DNA from: a virus | DNA length: 27,564 bases | Virus record (IMG/VR): IMGVR_UViG_3300035070_002178 | Location: 1 to 27,564 of that record | Strand: one strand, 5' to 3' | Shown here: positions 1-9,214 of the stretch, in pieces | Numbering within the stretch: position 1 is the first letter of the stretch | Layout: every line of letters starts with the position of its first letter | The notes under the pieces: generated by a model | Seen by the model: only the letters and a program-made list of their open reading frames with translations | The model's database searches: none | What the model was told of the DNA's origin: nothing | Made by a program: the position numbers and the translations under genes

Positions 1-1427
1 AAATCAAAATGAATCATATAGAAGATACTGCAAATGCATTTGTTTTGAATGATGACAACATAGTAAGTGGTATAAAATTACAAAATACCAGTTTGTTCGA
101 TCAATTTAATCAAATACAAGTAGAATTTGCAGACACTAACAGGCGTGATCAAAGTAATACTGTATTCATAGAAACAGCCGCAGGCAATAGAACAGCAAAT
201 GAGCCAGACAACAAACTTGATTACAGAATAGACATGATCAATAACAACATACAAGCAAAAACATTAGCAAACATTGATCTAAGTCAAACCAGAAACAATC
301 AAATATTAAGTTTAGGTGGAGATCACAGCACATTGCAAATAGATGTAGGCGATGTGGTAAAAGTAACAAATGATACATATGGTTTAAGTGATAATGAATA
401 TCGTGTTATGCGTATCAAAGAAAAAGAAGATGAATCAAGTGTGTTAACCACTGAAATGACAATGATACAGTATAACAATAACATATATGGTAATGTAACT
501 GTCACAGAAACAGATTACAATGATGCCGGCAATGCCAACATACAAATACCTAATGATGATCCATTAGAAATAAGGCGTACTACAAGAGTTGGTAATTTAC
601 TTAAAAATGTAGTACAAACAAGTACATCAGGTTCAGGTAGTGGTGCAGAATTCACAGTCTTTATTCATCCTACCACTAGAGATTACGAGGCTGTTTATGT
701 ACAACCAGGATACAATGGTACAGGTTATGCAAATGCTGACACAGTTTTTGTCACAGGTGATACATTATTTGGTAGTTCACCAGAAAATGATTTATCTTTC
801 CAAGTAGCAGGTGTAGACCCAAATGGTAATTTAAGTTACCTAGTAAACAGTACGCAAAATGTTACAGGTACTAGTTTTTTAAGTAATGGTGCTACCAGAG
901 GTAAAACAATTACTCAGGTTGATATGGGCGATAAAGCCTCAGGCGGACAAGTTGATAAAAATCCTGCCGCCAATGTAAGTCAGTCTGCCAATTCAGCAGT
1001 ACTTAGACAAATTTTACCCACAGAAACAATTGATTTAACTGTAACAGAAAATGGTGCATATGGTTTGATGTTTGACTGTTTACCAGTAGGACAAGTACCT
1101 GCAGGAGGATTTGATATTGGATTACAAATGCAAGTAGATGTGGATTTTGCAAATAACCAAACCATATTCGATTATGTAAATGAAGGTGTAGTATGGCAAA
1201 ATCTAGTAGATCCATTAGATAGTGCAAGAGTAAATACAAACTTCACTGTTACAGACAGAATGATTGCGGCTGATATAAGAGTATTAGGATATAATACCAT
1301 GGCAAATATAGGTGGATCACCTAATACAGTTGGTTTTACAAATATGGAATTAACAATGCTGAGATTAAATAAAGGCCAATTAGATGACTTTAGTTTTAAT
1401 TTTGATAAGAATGAACAGAGAAGATAA
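1..1427 (+). CDS. Tail tip / baseplate hub-type protein, 3' part
   Basis: The reading frame is open to the left edge, so only the C-terminal part (at least 472 residues) is present; the ATG at 9 is probably internal. Near residue 110 the segment DVVKVTNDTYGLSDNEYRV is followed at about 145 by EMTMIQYNNNIYG. This arrangement (entry into a 'GDVVxVT ... xYRVxxI' strand, then a strand ending in 'YxxxIY') is typical of the putative phage tail proteins related to lambda gpJ. A Gly/Ser-rich linker near residue 210 leads into a beta-rich tail. The role would be host-proximal tip assembly and adsorption. The next gene is a tail assembly chaperone, a usual partner. Family assignment is from motif memory only. 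Confidence 0.68.
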   Translation, partial: IKMNHIEDTANAFVLNDDNIVSGIKLQNTSLFDQFNQIQVEFADTNRRDQSNTVFIETAAGNRTANEPDNKLDYRIDMINNNIQAKTLANIDLSQTRNNQILSLGGDHSTLQIDVGDVVKVTNDTYGLSDNEYRVMRIKEKEDESSVLTTEMTMIQYNNNIYGNVTVTETDYNDAGNANIQIPNDDPLEIRRTTRVGNLLKNVVQTSTSGSGSGAEFTVFIHPTTRDYEAVYVQPGYNGTGYANADTVFVTGDTLFGSSPENDLSFQVAGVDPNGNLSYLVNSTQNVTGTSFLSNGATRGKTITQVDMGDKASGGQVDKNPAANVSQSANSAVLRQILPTETIDLTVTENGAYGLMFDCLPVGQVPAGGFDIGLQMQVDVDFANNQTIFDYVNEGVVWQNLVDPLDSARVNTNFTVTDRMIAADIRVLGYNTMANIGGSPNTVGFTNMELTMLRLNKGQLDDFSFNFDKNEQRR

Positions 1428-1435
1428 GGATTAGT

Positions 1436-1840
1436 ATGGATGTAAAAAATTGGATAATATATTATGAAAATGATGGTAGAATAGCATATCATGATTTTGG
1501 TGGTAAAGAAACACAGGTACAAAATTTAATCAAAAACAATCCTGGTCTAGTATACATGGAAGGCAGATGTAGTAGTAAAGGTTGCAAAGTAAATGTCAGT
1601 GTAACACCACATGTTGTAGAACACAATGTTGTAGGCATTGTACCTCCAATGCATTATATTAGAGAAAAAAGAAATATATTTTTAAAACAATGTGACTGGA
1701 CAATAGGCCCTGATTCACCATTAAGTGACAGCAAAAAAGCAGAGTGGCAAACATATAGACAAGCATTAAGAGATATACCAGCAAACAATCCAGATGCAAC
1801 GGATAAAAATAATATAGTTTGGCCCACTCCTCCAGCCTAA
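1436..1840 (+). CDS. Tail assembly chaperone (Phage_tail_APC-like)
   Basis: This 134-residue protein has a C-terminal segment with LKQCDWTIGPDSPLSDSKK and then WQTYRQALRDIP (about residues 80-116). The pattern 'R/KxxDWTxxPDSPLSxxKKxxWxxYRQxLRDIP' is the hallmark of the short tail-fibre/tail assembly chaperone family seen after tail-tip and fibre genes. It is expected to act transiently in tail-tip or fibre folding rather than remain in the virion. The N-terminal 75 residues are unrelated to that motif and have a Cys-containing patch (RCSSKGCK). AAGGA lies 7 bases before the ATG, and only 8 bases separate it from the tail-tip stop, so the two are co-transcribed. Confidence 0.75.
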   Translation: MDVKNWIIYYENDGRIAYHDFGGKETQVQNLIKNNPGLVYMEGRCSSKGCKVNVSVTPHVVEHNVVGIVPPMHYIREKRNIFLKQCDWTIGPDSPLSDSKKAEWQTYRQALRDIPANNPDATDKNNIVWPTPPA

Positions 1841-1843
1841 TAC

Positions 1844-1851
1844 GATAAATA
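1844..1851 (+). promoter_or_regulatory. Late-promoter-like GATAAATA box
   Basis: GATAAATA sits four bases after the chaperone stop codon and 65 bases before the next start. It matches the T4-type late -10 element of cyanophages (NATAAATA). The same octamer recurs before several other transcription units in this window. Function is inferred. Confidence 0.5.
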
Positions 1852-1868
1852 TACAAGTAACAAAAATG

Positions 1869-1892
1869 CCTATAGTGCCTCAGTGCTATAGG
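1869..1892 (+). promoter_or_regulatory. Leader hairpin
   Basis: CCTATAGTGC (1869-1878) pairs with GTGCTATAGG (1883-1892) around a CTCA loop, giving 10 pairs including two G-U wobbles. No U-run follows, so it is not a standard intrinsic terminator. It lies between the GATAAATA box and the ribosome-binding site of the next gene and may stabilise the 5' end of the mRNA or attenuate read-through. Confidence 0.5.
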
Positions 1893-1916
1893 AATACCCT
1901 TCAGGAGTAGAATATT

Positions 1917-2423
1917 ATGAGTGGAAGACTTTTAAGTTTTGCAAAATATATAGGTGGTGCGGATAATGTCCAAGTATTGGAAGTATTCAAAGATTCAGCC
2001 TCAACATTTGCATACAATTTTGGCACAAATATAACAAATTACAATTTTGAACTAAGTGCCCAAACCCTTGTCGTAGATTCAATGACATACGACAGAACAA
2101 CTGGAAATCCCAGTTTCAGTACATCAACAGTAACAGGTTATTTTGCCAACACAGAAATAGGTGCAAGTAATGTAAATGTAATTAGTGCCTCAACAGGTGA
2201 AGTAAACATTACATTACCAGGAAACATCTATCAAGGCAATGTGTTACCAGATAGTCGAGGAGAAACACCGATTACAATAATTGGCGTAAGATGGACTGAC
2301 ACAGGCGTAACACCAAATACAGTTGATGAACACAGATGGGCCCTTATTCATAGATATTCACCAGATGTAAGTTTAGGAAAACCTAGTACCTCAGCAGGAT
2401 TCACAACACTGACAACAACATAG
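1917..2423 (+). CDS. Unknown virion-type protein between tail tip and fibre
   Basis: The 168-residue product has no motif I can name. It begins MSGRLLSFAKYIGG and is dominated by Thr, Ser, Asn, Val and Gly in a beta-strand-like pattern. There is no signal peptide or membrane segment. CAGGAG lies about 10 bases before the ATG. It sits behind a GATAAATA box with a leader hairpin and is followed nine bases later by the giant fibre. Position and composition suggest a structural protein of the tail tip or fibre base; this is inference. Confidence 0.6.
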   Translation: MSGRLLSFAKYIGGADNVQVLEVFKDSASTFAYNFGTNITNYNFELSAQTLVVDSMTYDRTTGNPSFSTSTVTGYFANTEIGASNVNVISASTGEVNITLPGNIYQGNVLPDSRGETPITIIGVRWTDTGVTPNTVDEHRWALIHRYSPDVSLGKPSTSAGFTTLTTT

Positions 2424-2432
2424 GAGACCTAA

Positions 2433-5400
2433 ATGGCAAATATAACAGTTTCAGCAAATACATCTACAATAAGTGTTAATTCTACTCTTAATACAGTAAC
2501 AGTAAGTTCTACTCCAAGTACAATTAATGTAGGAACAGCAACAGGTGTATCAAATGTCGCAGTAAGATCTGCATTAAGTGTAACAGACACTGGTGGTGAT
2601 GGTTCATTAACATATAATAATATTACAGGTGTATTCACATACACAGGGCCAAACCAAGCAGAAGCAAACAGCCGTATTGAAAATTATTTAAGTGTAAGTG
2701 ACGCAGGTGGTGATGGCAGTTTAAGTTATTCAGGTGGTGTATTCACATACACAGGACCAAGTGCCGCAGAAGTAAGAGCACATTTTAGTTCTGCAGACGC
2801 AGGTGGTGATGGTAGTTTCATATATGACAGTGGAACCGGTATAATGACATACACTGGTCCAAGTGCCGCAGAAGTAAGAGCACACCTTTCAGCAACAGGC
2901 AATATAAACTATGATGCAAACACAGGTGTTATATCAGAAAGTTTAACCACAACAGATATCACAGAAGGCGACAATCAATACTTTACAACAGCAAGGGCAA
3001 GAGGATCAATTAGTGCAACATCGCCATTAAGTTATGACAGTGGTACAGGTGTAATCAGTATATCAGAAATAGGTGATATAGAAAGTGTTACAGCAGGTAC
3101 AGGTTTAACAGGTGGTGGCAATTCAGGTAATGTTACACTAAATGTAGGATCAGGATATGGTATTACGGTAAATGCTGATAACATAGAATTAACAAACAGC
3201 ATTGTACAAGCACAGGCAAACATTGCAATAGGCAACAACACAACTGATAACCTATCTGAAGGATCAACAAATCTTTATTTTACTAACGCAAGAGCCAATA
3301 CAGTTATTGGCACAAATACAACAGATAATCTAACAGAAGGCTCAACAAATTTATATTATACCACAGGCAGAGCAAATAGTGCCATTGTAGATTACATTGG
3401 TACGGCAAGTAATGCACCTTTTGCCTTTGGTGGTAACATCACAGTAAGTGGTGATGTAATAGTTTCAGGTAATTTAGATTACGAAAATGTAACTGATTTA
3501 TATGTACAAGATCAAAAAATCACACTAAATGCCAATGCGGCAACAGATGCCACAGTAGAAATCATAGCAAATAGACCTGTAGCAGGTTCAAACACACTGA
3601 TCAGATGGAATGAAAGCACAGACAAATGGCAATTTACCAATGATGGTAGCACATTCTACAATATACCAGCAAGTACCAGTGATTTAGCAGAAGGTACTAA
3701 TTTATATTACACAGATGCAAGAAGTAGAGCCGCATTAAGTGTTACAGACACTGGCGGTGATGGCTCACTAGCATACAATAATACTAGTGGTGTATTTACT
3801 TTTACAGGTCCTAATCAAGCAGAAGCAAATGCTCGTATTGATGCGGCACCAAGTAATGTTAGAGCACATATTTCAGCAACTGGTAATATAAATTACAATA
3901 GTTCTACAGGTGTTATATCAGAAAGTTTAACAACCACAGATATCACTGAAGGTAATAATCTATATTATACGCAGGCTAGGTTTGATACAGCATTTGGTAA
4001 CAAATCAACAAGTGATCTTTCAGAAGGTACAAATTTATACTATACCACAGCAAGAGCAAATACGGCTATAGATAATTACACAGGCAGTTTTGCCAATGCT
4101 GTAATTAATACTACACAAGATATCACTACAACAGGTAACATCACAGGTGGTTATATCTCAGCAGGTAATGATGGTGCTGGAGATGGTATCTTTATAGGTG
4201 ATATAAATGGTGCTGTTCAACAGGAAGTAAAAAACAGCACAGGTGCACAATTAGACAGAGGTAAAGCAGTATATCTAACAGGAACAGCAACAGGTAGCAC
4301 ACCACATGTGGCACTAGCAGATAATTCAAATGCAAGTCTGATGCCTGTGATTGGTATAGTTAAAAACAACATACCAGATACAGAAACAGGTGAAATAGTA
4401 ACTAGTGGTGAAGTAAACATTGGCGCACACGGTTTTGCACAAGGTTCAGATTTATTTGTCAATGGCACAGGTGATTTACAAGTAACAGCACCTACAGGTG
4501 AAGCAAACCTTATACAAAAGATTGGTAAAGTAGTAAGTAGCACTCATATCATAGTGCAAGGCGCATTTAGAACAAATGCCACACCTAACTTGAATCAAGG
4601 TAACATATTCTTAGGTGACACTAATAATCGACAGAGAACTGTAACACCAGACAGTAACTTTACAAGTACAGGTAACGCATTTAGTTTAAGCAATACATTA
4701 ACAGATGTAAATGCTATAACCAGTGAAAACAATCAAAACATAAAATTAAGTAACAAAGGTGCTTCAACTACATTAGGTGGTTCAACATTCACAGAATTAA
4801 ACAAAGAAATAGATAGTGTAAACACCGTTGGATTACAAGCAGATCCACAAGGTTTTGCCATAAAAAGTATATATCCATGGCAAGGTTTAACAGCCAGTAA
4901 TGATATACCAGCAACAGATGATGTGACTGGTTTGGTTATAACTGGTAGTGCTGTATTCACTGCAGGCAGTAATGTGGTGCAATTAACAGGTTTATATACA
5001 GAAAGTGCATTTAGTGGTGGTGGTGCAACTAGAGACTTAGCAGATTATTATGCTAACGGCATGGTATTGGTTAACACAGGTATTAGTAGTGCAGATACTA
5101 GTGGTAATAGAAATAGACCTATAACATATCCATTAAGTGAAAGTGCAAGAACTATAGCATTACAAAGTAGTACTGCTGGTGGTGTAGCAAATGTTATAAT
5201 GAATGAAGTATCACCTATAACCACTACATGGGTAGGAAATTTCAATTGGGATAGAACTATATCGCATACCATAACAGACACTAATACAAATAAGTCAATG
5301 TATTTAACAACTGCTTTATCAGCCAACTCTAGAGTAGTTTCAACAGTAGTACCAGTCAGCAGAAATGATTATTTCATTAATGATACAGGGACAATGACAC

Positions 5401-6914
5401 TAAGTGAATTTGATTCAGGTAGTGTAACCAATTTTACAGGTGCTAATATAAGTACTACTGGTTTCAATACGGCTTTTGGAGCATCTGCCCATAGAAGATA
5501 TAAAAAGACAAAACTTAGATCTGTCAAAGGTTCAACCAGTTTTGCCAATGTAGTATTAATTGGTAATGATGCTGGATATGATGACAGTGGATTTGGATAT
5601 AACTATTGGCCAACATTTGGTATGACCACATTATGGAATGGTACTGATTCACCAGGTAATGACACAGGTACCGCACAAAATCCAAGTATAACACCAGGAT
5701 TGAGATTTATTCAATTCACAGATAAAACAATTCAAGATTCTGCTAGTGCTAACCCACAAGAACTGAGTACTGGTGGACCAAGAATACTGTTAAACAGTAG
5801 CCAAGGTAATATAAGTTTAAATCCTACAGAATACTATCCTAGAGTCAACCAAGGCTTAGGTGTATTTGGTGTGTATGGTAGTACACAAACAAATCCATTC
5901 CCAAGAACAAGAAGTTCATTGCCAGGCGGTATATATTTTACAGCCAGTGAAGACTGGACTGCAAACACAGGTACTGATGCATACTTCGTAAGCACACCAA
6001 AACAGAAAGTAGGTACTGATAACGATGCCAACGCCGCACACATGTTTATGGCAAGTAACAATGGTGAAACTACAATAATGGCTACAAGTGGCAAAAAGGT
6101 CAGTTTCTTTGCATCAGGTAATGCTTATGCGGCTGGTAACATTGTAGGTGGTTATAATGCAATTAAGGCTGGCGTAGAATGGGCAAACATTACTACAAGT
6201 GGTATACAAACTAGTGGTAACATAACTAGTGGTTATTACTTTGGTAATGCAAGTACTTTAACCAGTAGATTACACGGTTTAAGCACAACAGATTTAGCAG
6301 AAGGTACAAATTTATATTATACTCAAGCACGGTTTGACACAGCATTTGGTAATAAAACAACTAGTGATTTAACAGAAGGTACTAATTTATATTATACTGT
6401 AGCAAGAGCCAATACAGCAATAGATAATAGATTCACTGATAAATCTACCACAGATTTAGCAGAAGGTACAAATTTATATTATACCACAGGTAGAGCAAAT
6501 CTAGCCATAGCAGATTATGATGGTGCTATAACAAATTTAACAGGTAATGTTGAAACCACTGCAAGTATAAAAGGTGATAATACAGTACTCAAGAAGTTTA
6601 ATGAAACAGCAGTTGATTTAGGTAACCAAAGTGGTGATATTAGTAGTTTATTAAATGCCACAAATGGTAGTATATATGAAGTAACTGCAACAGGTGGTAT
6701 TACTATAAACAGTATAGCAAATGCAGTACCTGGTACAAGTATGACAATAATCATAACACAAGATGGTACAGGGTCACACGCATTAACAAGTAGTATGATA
6801 TTTAGTGGTGCAGGTAGCAAAACACTTAGTACACTAGGTAATAGCATTGACATTATAAGTGTAATTTATGATGGCACTACATACTATGCAACATTAACTA
6901 AGGATTATCAATAA
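2433..6914 (+). CDS. Giant repetitive tail fibre protein
   Basis: At 1,493 residues this is the largest gene in the window, with AGGAG before its ATG. Two repeat families are visible. Type A, 'D(T/A)GGDGSxxY...GxxTYTGPxxAE', occurs three times near residues 52-145 and once near 438. Type B, 'TTDLTEGTNLYYTTARANTAI', occurs about nine times, near residues 172, 269, 293, 412, 502, 525, 1285, 1308 and 1338. A different segment near 588-700 contains LDRGKAVYLTGTATG and resembles modules found in other phage fibres. The central and C-terminal parts are unique and probably carry receptor specificity. Such Gly/Thr/Asn-rich repeats form trimeric beta-structured shafts. It ends in the TAATG that starts the next gene. 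Confidence 0.82.
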   Translation: MANITVSANTSTISVNSTLNTVTVSSTPSTINVGTATGVSNVAVRSALSVTDTGGDGSLTYNNITGVFTYTGPNQAEANSRIENYLSVSDAGGDGSLSYSGGVFTYTGPSAAEVRAHFSSADAGGDGSFIYDSGTGIMTYTGPSAAEVRAHLSATGNINYDANTGVISESLTTTDITEGDNQYFTTARARGSISATSPLSYDSGTGVISISEIGDIESVTAGTGLTGGGNSGNVTLNVGSGYGITVNADNIELTNSIVQAQANIAIGNNTTDNLSEGSTNLYFTNARANTVIGTNTTDNLTEGSTNLYYTTGRANSAIVDYIGTASNAPFAFGGNITVSGDVIVSGNLDYENVTDLYVQDQKITLNANAATDATVEIIANRPVAGSNTLIRWNESTDKWQFTNDGSTFYNIPASTSDLAEGTNLYYTDARSRAALSVTDTGGDGSLAYNNTSGVFTFTGPNQAEANARIDAAPSNVRAHISATGNINYNSSTGVISESLTTTDITEGNNLYYTQARFDTAFGNKSTSDLSEGTNLYYTTARANTAIDNYTGSFANAVINTTQDITTTGNITGGYISAGNDGAGDGIFIGDINGAVQQEVKNSTGAQLDRGKAVYLTGTATGSTPHVALADNSNASLMPVIGIVKNNIPDTETGEIVTSGEVNIGAHGFAQGSDLFVNGTGDLQVTAPTGEANLIQKIGKVVSSTHIIVQGAFRTNATPNLNQGNIFLGDTNNRQRTVTPDSNFTSTGNAFSLSNTLTDVNAITSENNQNIKLSNKGASTTLGGSTFTELNKEIDSVNTVGLQADPQGFAIKSIYPWQGLTASNDIPATDDVTGLVITGSAVFTAGSNVVQLTGLYTESAFSGGGATRDLADYYANGMVLVNTGISSADTSGNRNRPITYPLSESARTIALQSSTAGGVANVIMNEVSPITTTWVGNFNWDRTISHTITDTNTNKSMYLTTALSANSRVVSTVVPVSRNDYFINDTGTMTLSEFDSGSVTNFTGANISTTGFNTAFGASAHRRYKKTKLRSVKGSTSFANVVLIGNDAGYDDSGFGYNYWPTFGMTTLWNGTDSPGNDTGTAQNPSITPGLRFIQFTDKTIQDSASANPQELSTGGPRILLNSSQGNISLNPTEYYPRVNQGLGVFGVYGSTQTNPFPRTRSSLPGGIYFTASEDWTANTGTDAYFVSTPKQKVGTDNDANAAHMFMASNNGETTIMATSGKKVSFFASGNAYAAGNIVGGYNAIKAGVEWANITTSGIQTSGNITSGYYFGNASTLTSRLHGLSTTDLAEGTNLYYTQARFDTAFGNKTTSDLTEGTNLYYTVARANTAIDNRFTDKSTTDLAEGTNLYYTTGRANLAIADYDGAITNLTGNVETTASIKGDNTVLKKFNETAVDLGNQSGDISSLLNATNGSIYEVTATGGITINSIANAVPGTSMTIIITQDGTGSHALTSSMIFSGAGSKTLSTLGNSIDIISVIYDGTTYYATLTKDYQ

Positions 6915-7060
6915 TGACAACAGAAGAATTAGTACAATATTTAATTGACGCAGGGATACCTGAATTGAGAGCAAATGGCATAGTAAAAACTATTGGTCAT
7001 GTAACTGACAAAGAAAGTGCAGATCAATATATTGCAGAAATGAATTCCATAGGAGCATAA
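6914..7060 (+). CDS. Small acidic protein, 48 residues, unknown
   Basis: The ATG at 6914 overlaps the fibre stop codon (ATAATGA), indicating translational coupling. The product begins MTTEELVQYLIDAGIP and continues as two predicted helices with no Cys and no membrane segment. Its stop codon directly abuts the ATG of the following gene, and the Shine-Dalgarno of that gene (TAGGAG) lies inside its last codons. The tight packing argues that it is real. It could be a fibre or propeller assembly helper; no family was recognised. Confidence 0.65.
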   Translation: MTTEELVQYLIDAGIPELRANGIVKTIGHVTDKESADQYIAEMNSIGA

Positions 7061-8482
7061 ATGCCTTTCAGTGCTAGACAAGGATTTATAAGTTCAAGTA
7101 ATGTTACCATTGATGGTGCATTTCCTGACTTTCCCACTCTGCCTAACAGATTACAGTATATTAATTATTTGGCAAATTTAAGTGCCAATGCGGCAACAGT
7201 AGTAGAAGGTAATGTATCTGGCACGACAGAACCATATGGCCAGTATGGTGGTTGTGTTTTTACAATGCCAAATGGTAATATTGCAATGTTACCAGGTTTG
7301 CATGGAAGTGTAAATCAATCAACTAATCAAACTATTGGTCTAGACATAGCCACATATGGTATCCTAGACCCTTCAACAAACACATATATATTTCAAGAAC
7401 TTGCCAGGGCTGGTGCATCTGGTGGGAACGGAGTAGTATCAGGAGCAGGTTGGGTTCAAGGTATCACAGGATATCAATTTTATAGATTAGGTGGCAGTAA
7501 TGTAAACAAAGTAGATTTTGCAAATGCAAATTATAGTGCAGGAAACATAGAAGGTGTTAGCCAATATCCTACTACACCATATTTTACATACCCAGATCCA
7601 CCTGGAGTTCCAACTATTACAGTAGACGGCACAGCCGCAACTAGAATTGTGTCTGACACAAAAGAGAATGGATTGCAATTACCTAATGGTGGTTTTCTTT
7701 GGATACCTAAAGATGCAAGTTCTAAATTAGAAAAATGGATTGAAGGTGCATCAACAACTACACATGCAGGTACATATACAACATCACAAAGTCAAGAATT
7801 AGAAGGTGGTTGTTTAGCACCTAATGGCAAAGTGTATTGTGCACCAAAAAGAGGTAGAGACATTGTAGTTTACGATTATGCTTCTAACACCACTAGTACT
7901 ATAGCAATTACAGGACCAGATAGTGATAGTTATGCAAACAATAGTGTACAATTATTCATGAGTGCCGCAATAGACAACACAGGTAATGTTTTACTTGGAC
8001 CTCATGATGTAGATTATTTTGGTCATATAGATACTAGAACAGATACTTTTAGTTTGAGATATTATGGTAATGTCATTGCATCATCATATGTACCATTTGT
8101 AAAGCATGGTATTCTAGGCCCTAATGGAAACACATATTTCTTACCTGGTGATGCTGGTGGTGGTGGCTTACCAGGTGGCAATGGTCGTAAATTATATGAA
8201 ATAAGTGGAAGTAGTAATACTGCAACAGTAATAGTAGATATGGATACATTTGTAAATGTTGCAACAGGAAATCCTGCATTTGTCAGCATGACAGGTGCGT
8301 CATATACAGATAATAGTAACATTTATATACCATATGGGCGATTTGGATCATATGCAGGTGATGCCTTCGGTAAAACATTAATATTAAATACAAATGCAAA
8401 TACCAGTATAGTTAGTGGTAACACACATTTTACATACAAAATGTCTCCATTAGGCAGAGGGACAAATAAAGGAACAAATTAA
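7061..8482 (+). CDS. Beta-propeller-like tail-associated protein
   Basis: The 473-residue product contains repeated units of the form 'L(A)PNGxxYxxPxxxxxIxxYDxxTNT' (for example APNGKVYCAPKRGRDIVVYD near residue 250, with further units near 85, 205, 295 and 345). These alternate 'PNG(N/K)' turns with strands as in NHL, Kelch or YVTN-type propellers. No signal peptide or transmembrane segment is present. Its place directly after the fibre suggests a virion surface or adhesion protein, perhaps carbohydrate binding. The fold is inferred from repeat spacing; the ligand is unknown. Confidence 0.6.
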   Translation: MPFSARQGFISSSNVTIDGAFPDFPTLPNRLQYINYLANLSANAATVVEGNVSGTTEPYGQYGGCVFTMPNGNIAMLPGLHGSVNQSTNQTIGLDIATYGILDPSTNTYIFQELARAGASGGNGVVSGAGWVQGITGYQFYRLGGSNVNKVDFANANYSAGNIEGVSQYPTTPYFTYPDPPGVPTITVDGTAATRIVSDTKENGLQLPNGGFLWIPKDASSKLEKWIEGASTTTHAGTYTTSQSQELEGGCLAPNGKVYCAPKRGRDIVVYDYASNTTSTIAITGPDSDSYANNSVQLFMSAAIDNTGNVLLGPHDVDYFGHIDTRTDTFSLRYYGNVIASSYVPFVKHGILGPNGNTYFLPGDAGGGGLPGGNGRKLYEISGSSNTATVIVDMDTFVNVATGNPAFVSMTGASYTDNSNIYIPYGRFGSYAGDAFGKTLILNTNANTSIVSGNTHFTYKMSPLGRGTNKGTN

Positions 8483-8494
8483 AGGAGAAAAAAT

Positions 8495-8581
8495 ATGCCA
8501 AAATCACAAAGAGGCGGAATGAAAAAGAAAAAGAAGGGACAAAGAGGTGGACCTAAAAGGAAAGGTAGCAAAAGAGGATAG
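8495..8581 (+). CDS. Very basic 28-residue protein
   Basis: A strong ribosome-binding site (AAAGGAG) precedes this ATG. The product is nearly all Lys, Arg and Gly: MPKSQRGGMKKKKKGQ, then GGPKRKGSKRG. Such composition suits nucleic-acid or polyanion binding, but no family can be assigned. Its end overlaps the next gene by 35 bases in another frame. It is too short for most gene callers, yet the ribosome-binding site and the absence of any other gene in the gap support it. Confidence 0.55.
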   Translation: MPKSQRGGMKKKKKGQRGGPKRKGSKRG

Positions 8582-8936
8582 TGACTGGGTCAAATATTTT
8601 GCGAGAATACGCAATGTATGTCCTTGGAGTTATAGACTAATGGATTCAATATTGGTTTGGGAAAATGATGAGAAGTGTTTAAATACTATAGCATGTACAT
8701 TCCCGGCAACCAAGTTTGAAGCATTTGTTTTTGTTTACAAGGATAAAACAGCAAAACAATTAGAACAGTTAGCAGACAAAATGAACAAAAAGTATACACA
8801 CAGTGAATTTTTATGGAGTCATCCACTAGAAGGCGGAGACAGCACACATGTACCATGTCTTATACAACAAGACCGGGACAAATTAACAACATTAAGGGAG
8901 AACCTAGGTTATGTGGAAGAAATTGAAAAAATATAG
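8547..8936 (+). CDS. Unknown conserved-type phage protein, 129 residues
   Basis: The frame opens with GTG at 8547; the next in-frame ATG is near 8640, and I keep the upstream GTG because the segment DWVKYFARIRNVCPWSYRLMD looks like a folded N-terminal motif. The protein has four Cys spread along its length and a central alpha/beta portion, with no membrane segment. I do not recognise the family. It overlaps the 28-residue gene upstream and the 22-residue gene downstream, so all are likely one transcript. The start codon is the least certain part. Confidence 0.6.
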   Translation: MDLKGKVAKEDSDWVKYFARIRNVCPWSYRLMDSILVWENDEKCLNTIACTFPATKFEAFVFVYKDKTAKQLEQLADKMNKKYTHSEFLWSHPLEGGDSTHVPCLIQQDRDKLTTLRENLGYVEEIEKI

Positions 8937-8979
8937 TCATACAGTATGGCAAAAGATCAAAGACATATTAGGAATGTAA
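8911..8979 (+). CDS. 22-residue cationic amphipathic peptide
   Basis: The ORF starts MWKKLKKYSHTVW and ends QKIKDILGM. It has six Lys, one His and one Asp, and its Trp, Leu, Ile and Val residues recur every three to four positions as on one face of a helix. AGGGAG lies 10 bases before the ATG. The stop (TAA) is one base before the ATG of the coiled-coil membrane gene, consistent with coupling. The form resembles membrane-active peptides such as phage disruptins, an inference. A chance out-of-frame ORF is possible because the first 26 bases overlap the preceding gene. Confidence 0.45.
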   Translation: MWKKLKKYSHTVWQKIKDILGM

Positions 8980-8980
8980 T

Positions 8981-9214
8981 ATGGCTAAAAGAATTACCAC
9001 CCAAGAATTACATAGTGAAATTGAGCAGATCAAAAACAATCATCTTGCCCACATGGCTGAGGACATAGATGAACTTAAAGATGCTGTTAAGGATAACAGA
9101 GAGTTCTTTCAAGACAGGTTAGATCGCCTAGACAATAGAATATTTTGGATTCTTGGGATGGTACTCAGTACATTAGTCACACTAGTAGCAACACTTGTAG
9201 GAGGTATGATATAA
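8981..9214 (+). CDS. Coiled-coil membrane protein, holin/XhlA-like candidate
   Basis: The 77-residue product has a charged heptad-like coiled coil at about residues 8-52 (EDIDELKDAVKDNREFFQDR) and one strongly hydrophobic C-terminal segment at 54-76 (FWILGMVLSTLVTLVATLVG). This matches the architecture of haemolysin XhlA-like and some holin or antiholin proteins: cytoplasmic coil with a single tail anchor. It sits between a cationic peptide gene and a further small gene. Role in lysis is inferred from architecture; an unrelated membrane scaffold is possible. Its stop overlaps the next start. Confidence 0.55.
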   Translation: MAKRITTQELHSEIEQIKNNHLAHMAEDIDELKDAVKDNREFFQDRLDRLDNRIFWILGMVLSTLVTLVATLVGGMI

